Shown here in pieces: positions 5,891 to 8,652 of a stretch of 8,652 nucleotides of DNA. The position numbers and the translations under genes were made by a program. Within the stretch, counting starts at the first letter, position 1. Each line of letters starts with the position of its first letter. Under the pieces are notes generated by a model. That model was not told the origin of the DNA, did no database searches, and saw only the letters and a program-made list of their open reading frames with translations. This DNA is from Candidatus Solibacter sp. (GTDB lineage Bacteria > Acidobacteriota > Terriglobia > Bryobacterales > Bryobacteraceae). Location: positions 1-8,652 of the forward strand of contig JADGNS010000139.1 in NCBI GenBank assembly GCA_017883355.1, written 5' to 3'.

Positions 5891-6889
5891 ATGATCTCCA
5901 TTCAATCCTCACTCACCGAGTTGGAGCGTAGCCATCAGATACGCGCCGAAGTGCTGGACTGCTACGTCTTGGCCATCAAGAACATCGCCCACTATGCGGT
6001 CGAGTTGGATCGGGAGATTACGAGCACCCACCGGCAGTACCTGGACACGCTGGCCACCGAAGTCGCCACCGGCACATCGGAGGCGCTATCGGACAGCCGC
6101 GCCACTTTGCGGGGGCTGCTGCGCGAGTACCGGGACAAATCATCCGAGTATCTGGGCGGCCTGCGCGACGAACTGGCCAACACGGCGCGCACCTTGGAAG
6201 AGATTCTGGATTCCCTAAGTCAAGGCGAGGGCGATCACGAAAAGACCCTTCGCGCCGCCCTCGGCAAACTGCGGCAGGTGGCCGCCGCTCCGGGTAATGC
6301 GGCGCTAGGCACGGTGATCGCCACTGCGGCCGATGCCATCGAAAACGGCCTGGAGCAGGTAAAAAAACAACACCAACTCACCACCTCCCAGTTCCTGGTG
6401 GAGATCCGCATGTTGCACAAGCGCATCGATGCGCTGGAATCCGCCGCTTCCTTCGATGAGGTCACGCGCTTCGCCACCCGTGAAGAACTAGCGGAAAAAA
6501 TCCACTCGACGCCGGCGGGCCAATACTGCCTGCTGCTGGTGGGCGCCCGCGGTCTGCGCCGCGCCGAGGTGCAATTCGGCAAAGAGGTGGGCGAAGAGCT
6601 TGCCGGCGCGTTCGCCAAGCGTATCCGCAACAGCCTGTCCACCGCCACCCTCATCGCGCGCTGGGGGCCGGAGGAGTTCGCGGCCGTACTCACCGCCAAG
6701 AAGTCCGAAGCTCTAGCCTCCGCCAAATGGATCACCGAAAATCTCTCCGGCTCCTACGCCTGCCTAAAATCCGGCAAGACGGTCCGCCCGGCGCTTCAAC
6801 TCACGGTAGGCGTTGTGGACACTAACGCCCAAGAACAGCCCGAACGCATCATCGAGCGCATTGGGGCCTTCCTGGTCGGCCACAGCTAG
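5891..6889 (+). CDS. Helical protein with C-terminal degenerate GGDEF domain (probably no cyclase activity)
   Basis: 332 residues, no signal peptide or membrane segment. Residues 1-185 are almost wholly helical with long charged heptad-like stretches (for example 60-110 and 150-186), suggesting a coiled-coil or four-helix sensor or dimerisation region. From about 187 the outline of a GGDEF domain appears: FDEVTRFATREEL stands for the usual D-x-LT-x-L-x-N-R opening, a hydrophobic strand YCLLLVGARGL (212-222) stands for the strand that normally carries the metal-binding Asp, and RWGPEEF (257-263) stands for RxGGDEF. The metal Asp of the first strand is missing, the second Gly of the signature is Pro, and no RxxD inhibitory site lies before it. 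By family knowledge this argues against diguanylate cyclase activity; a GTP-binding or protein-docking role is inferred. The ATG at 5891 lacks a clear SD. Its stop codon overlaps that of the convergent TraB/GumN-like gene. Confidence 0.85.
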   Translation: MISIQSSLTELERSHQIRAEVLDCYVLAIKNIAHYAVELDREITSTHRQYLDTLATEVATGTSEALSDSRATLRGLLREYRDKSSEYLGGLRDELANTARTLEEILDSLSQGEGDHEKTLRAALGKLRQVAAAPGNAALGTVIATAADAIENGLEQVKKQHQLTTSQFLVEIRMLHKRIDALESAASFDEVTRFATREELAEKIHSTPAGQYCLLLVGARGLRRAEVQFGKEVGEELAGAFAKRIRNSLSTATLIARWGPEEFAAVLTAKKSEALASAKWITENLSGSYACLKSGKTVRPALQLTVGVVDTNAQEQPERIIERIGAFLVGHS

Positions 6890-7812
6890 TGGGGCAGGGG
6901 CCCGATCGCCACCTGCTCCACCTTATACCCGCGCTTCTCCAGCAGTTTCACCACGCCATCGGGGCCCACCATGTGGCCCGCGCCCACCACCACGAACGCC
7001 GGCTCCTTCCCCTTGAGGAACTGCTCCGCCACGTCGGCCATATGCAGGGAGCGATCCTGCAACATCGCCTTGTCAAATTCCACCGGGTCCGAGGACGTCT
7101 GTTCCCGGATGATTTTCTCCATTTGACCGGCATCGCCAGAGATCCAGGCCTCCTCAATTCGTTTAGCGAACTCTTGTGGATCCCGGTTCGCCGAAGCCGC
7201 CAGGGATTTCTCCAGCATCTCCCCGGTGATCCCCGCGATCAGCTTCATCTGCGCTTCGGCCGACTCGATCTCCACCACCCGCTTCTTGGCCTTATCCGCC
7301 TTGTCCAGAAAATACTTGTCGATTCCCAACCCCATTTCCATTCCGTTTTTCATCAGCGGCATCATAGCCACCATCGTCGCCACCACCCAGGGTTTCATTT
7401 TGGCCATGGCCATCGCGGGAACCCCGTACTTCTCGCAGAACTCCTCCAATCGTTGGCGGGCCTCCTTGCCGATGTGATCCCATAGAGTATCGTCACCCGC
7501 GTACATCCCGGTCTGTAGCACCAGCCCCTGCATTTTCTGCGTGTCGACATGATTGATGTCGATCTCCACCAGGAGCGCCGCGGAGCGCTCAAACGCCTCC
7601 TCAATCTCCTTTGGAAGGGGGTACATATCCTTCGACCCGAGGTGGATCGACCCCAACAAATAGGTCGTGTTGGTGGTGGAAGAAACCTTCCAGAAAAGCG
7701 CCTTTTTCGCTGGCGCGGCCGGTGCCGCCGCGGCTTTCTGCGCCACAAGTCGTGGAGCGGCCAACCATGCGGCCAGAACCAGCGAGGCCAAGATCGCCAT
7801 CCGTCTTTTCAT
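6886..7812 (-). CDS. Secreted TraB/GumN-family protein
   Basis: 308 residues. An N-terminal signal peptide is clear: MKRRM, hydrophobic AILASLVLAAWLAA, and a likely cleavage near VAQ-KA (about 25), so the product should be exported, possibly to the periplasm. Family signs (TraB/PrgY/GumN, related to Tiki): LFWKVSSTTNTTYLLGSIHLG (39-59) with H57, the LLVEID strand with E83, and the closing FVVVGAGHMVGPDGVVKLL (273-291) with H280, followed by KRGYKVEQV. Tiki relatives are metal-dependent proteases that use such conserved His and Glu residues; bacterial members are mostly uncharacterised, so activity is inferred. The start at 7812 is chosen because GGAGGAA lies 5 bases upstream and its ATGA overlaps the aminotransferase stop, implying translational coupling. 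ATG at 7800 is a second possible start. A longer in-frame reading up to 8217 is rejected because it runs through the aminotransferase. It shares CTAG with the stop of the convergent gene. Confidence 0.9.
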   Translation of the reverse strand: MKRRMAILASLVLAAWLAAPRLVAQKAAAAPAAPAKKALFWKVSSTTNTTYLLGSIHLGSKDMYPLPKEIEEAFERSAALLVEIDINHVDTQKMQGLVLQTGMYAGDDTLWDHIGKEARQRLEEFCEKYGVPAMAMAKMKPWVVATMVAMMPLMKNGMEMGLGIDKYFLDKADKAKKRVVEIESAEAQMKLIAGITGEMLEKSLAASANRDPQEFAKRIEEAWISGDAGQMEKIIREQTSSDPVEFDKAMLQDRSLHMADVAEQFLKGKEPAFVVVGAGHMVGPDGVVKLLEKRGYKVEQVAIGPLPH

Positions 7813-8652
7813 AGCGCTTCCTCCAATCTGCGCAGCCCCTCGGCAAACATCTGCGAATTTACTCCCATTCCGACGCGAAAGCACTCCGGCATGCCGAAGA
7901 ATCGCCCGGGCACGGCCGACGTCTCCCGCTCGGCCCGCAGCCTCGCCAGAAATTCGTCCGCCTCGCCTCGCGCCAGACGCAAAAACGCCGTGGTTCCCCA
8001 CTTCGTCCGCGCGGCGGTGACCGCCTGCGTGCGATCCAGGAACTCGCCCAGCAGCTTCCGGTCCGCCTCCACGATCCGCCGGAACCTCCGCCTGACCGCC
8101 TCCAGTTGTCCGAACACCGCCACGCTCAGCAGTTCCCCGGGATGCACCGGCGTGGCCGCGAAGACGTCGTTCATCCGCCACATGGCGCGCGCCAGTTCCG
8201 CTTCCGCCAGAATCCACCCGCAGCGCAGCCCGCTCACCCCGTACACCTTGGTCAGACTGCTGGTCACGACGAACTCCGCGCCCAGGTGAAACGACGTGCG
8301 CGGCGTATTCTCGTACACGGCATCCAGGTAGACCTCGTCCACCAGCACCCGCGCCCCCACGCTGCGGGCGATGTCGCCGATCTCGCGGAGTACGCTCTCC
8401 TCCGTCAGCACGCTCGAAGGATTGTGCAGATTCGTGAGCACGATCAGTTTCGTCCGCGGAGAGATCGCGCGCCGCACCGCCTCCGGGTCCACCGCGTACC
8501 CGCCCTCGTGGGTGCGGGGGAACCGCTTCACCACCGCGCCCACGTACTCCAGCGCGTCCACCAGCAGCCCGTACGCCGGATGCTCGAGCAGCACCTCGTC
8601 GCCCGCCTCCAGCAGCGTCGCGAAGGCGAGGTAGTTGGCCCCCGAGGTCCCG
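7809..8652 (-). CDS. PLP-dependent aminotransferase, class I/II (5' end beyond window)
   Basis: The frame is open to the right edge, giving 280 visible codons plus the stop; the N-terminal part is missing. Numbering visible residues from the edge: GTSGANYLAF (1-10) is the PLP-phosphate/substrate loop region of fold-type I enzymes, VLLEHPAY (20-27) follows, LTNLHNPSS (72-80) carries the conserved Asn, VLVDEVYLD (102-110) the conserved Asp and Tyr, and SSLTKVYGVSGLRCGW (131-146) the Schiff-base lysine K135. Together these give an intact catalytic set of a class I/II aminotransferase. Donor and acceptor specificity cannot be read from the sequence; the HNPSS in place of the common NPxNPTG is a subfamily trait. 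The GTG at 8594 is internal, not the start. It is followed directly by the TraB/GumN-like gene with ATGA overlap, so the two form an operon. Confidence 0.93.
   Translation of the reverse strand, partial: GTSGANYLAFATLLEAGDEVLLEHPAYGLLVDALEYVGAVVKRFPRTHEGGYAVDPEAVRRAISPRTKLIVLTNLHNPSSVLTEESVLREIGDIARSVGARVLVDEVYLDAVYENTPRTSFHLGAEFVVTSSLTKVYGVSGLRCGWILAEAELARAMWRMNDVFAATPVHPGELLSVAVFGQLEAVRRRFRRIVEADRKLLGEFLDRTQAVTAARTKWGTTAFLRLARGEADEFLARLRAERETSAVPGRFFGMPECFRVGMGVNSQMFAEGLRRLEEAL
7818..7824 (-). promoter_or_regulatory. Shine-Dalgarno of the TraB/GumN-like gene inside the aminotransferase end
   Basis: GGAGGAA on the minus strand overlaps the last codons of the aminotransferase and lies 5 bases before ATG at 7812. 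It decides this start and fits coupled translation of the pair. Confidence 0.65.

Noticed and set aside
6886..8217. 443-codon version of the TraB/GumN-like gene starting at 8217
   Set aside because: The extra N-terminal part is out of frame with, and on top of, the aminotransferase; the signal peptide and SD point to the start at 7812.

Overview
This 8.65 kb window is GC-rich bacterial chromosome. It holds nine protein genes on both strands, two of them cut by the window edges. There are no RNA genes, insertion sequences, phage genes or CRISPR arrays. The gene style suggests a soil-type Acidobacterium of the Solibacter/Bryobacter kind: a stand-alone HipA-like kinase, an H1-like Lys/Ala/Pro tail protein, a TraB/GumN-like protein, non-ATG starts and high GC. 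That placement is inference from gene character; no marker gene is present.

Layout. (1) Left, minus strand: a complete NtrC-family sigma-54 response regulator (804-2240, TTG start) is followed by an HD-domain protein that runs off the left edge (1-758, or from TTG at 797). No partner histidine kinase is visible. (2) 2241-2390 is a divergent intergenic region with a perfect 9-bp dyad. It lies upstream of a plus-strand membrane-anchored protein (2391-3884) that has a long Gln/Gly/Lys/Asp low-complexity segment and a conserved-looking C-terminus. (3) A HipA-like kinase (3926-4753, minus) sits back to back with a small unidentified protein (4807-5064, plus). (4) A two-part charged protein (5130-5720, minus) has an extremely acidic head and a histone H1/AlgP-like KAPAK-repeat tail. 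It is divergent from a helical protein with a degenerate GGDEF domain (5891-6889, plus), and candidate promoters for the two overlap in the 170-bp gap. (5) Right, minus strand: a class I/II PLP aminotransferase (7809 to beyond 8652) overlaps by ATGA with a secreted TraB/GumN-like protein (6886-7812). The latter shares a palindromic CTAG as stop codon with the convergent GGDEF-like gene.

How the genes relate: the clear co-transcribed pairs are aminotransferase-TraB/GumN (4-bp overlap) and probably response regulator-HD protein. The rest alternate in strand, with three divergent and three convergent junctions, so no single multi-gene pathway is evident. A loose signalling theme runs through the window (response regulator, HD protein, HipA-like kinase, dead-looking GGDEF), but nothing in the sequence proves they act together. 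I did not find a clear-cut new defence or mobile system. The most unusual genes are the bipolar-charge H1-like protein, the GGDEF relic fused to a long helical region, and the membrane protein with the low-complexity segment.
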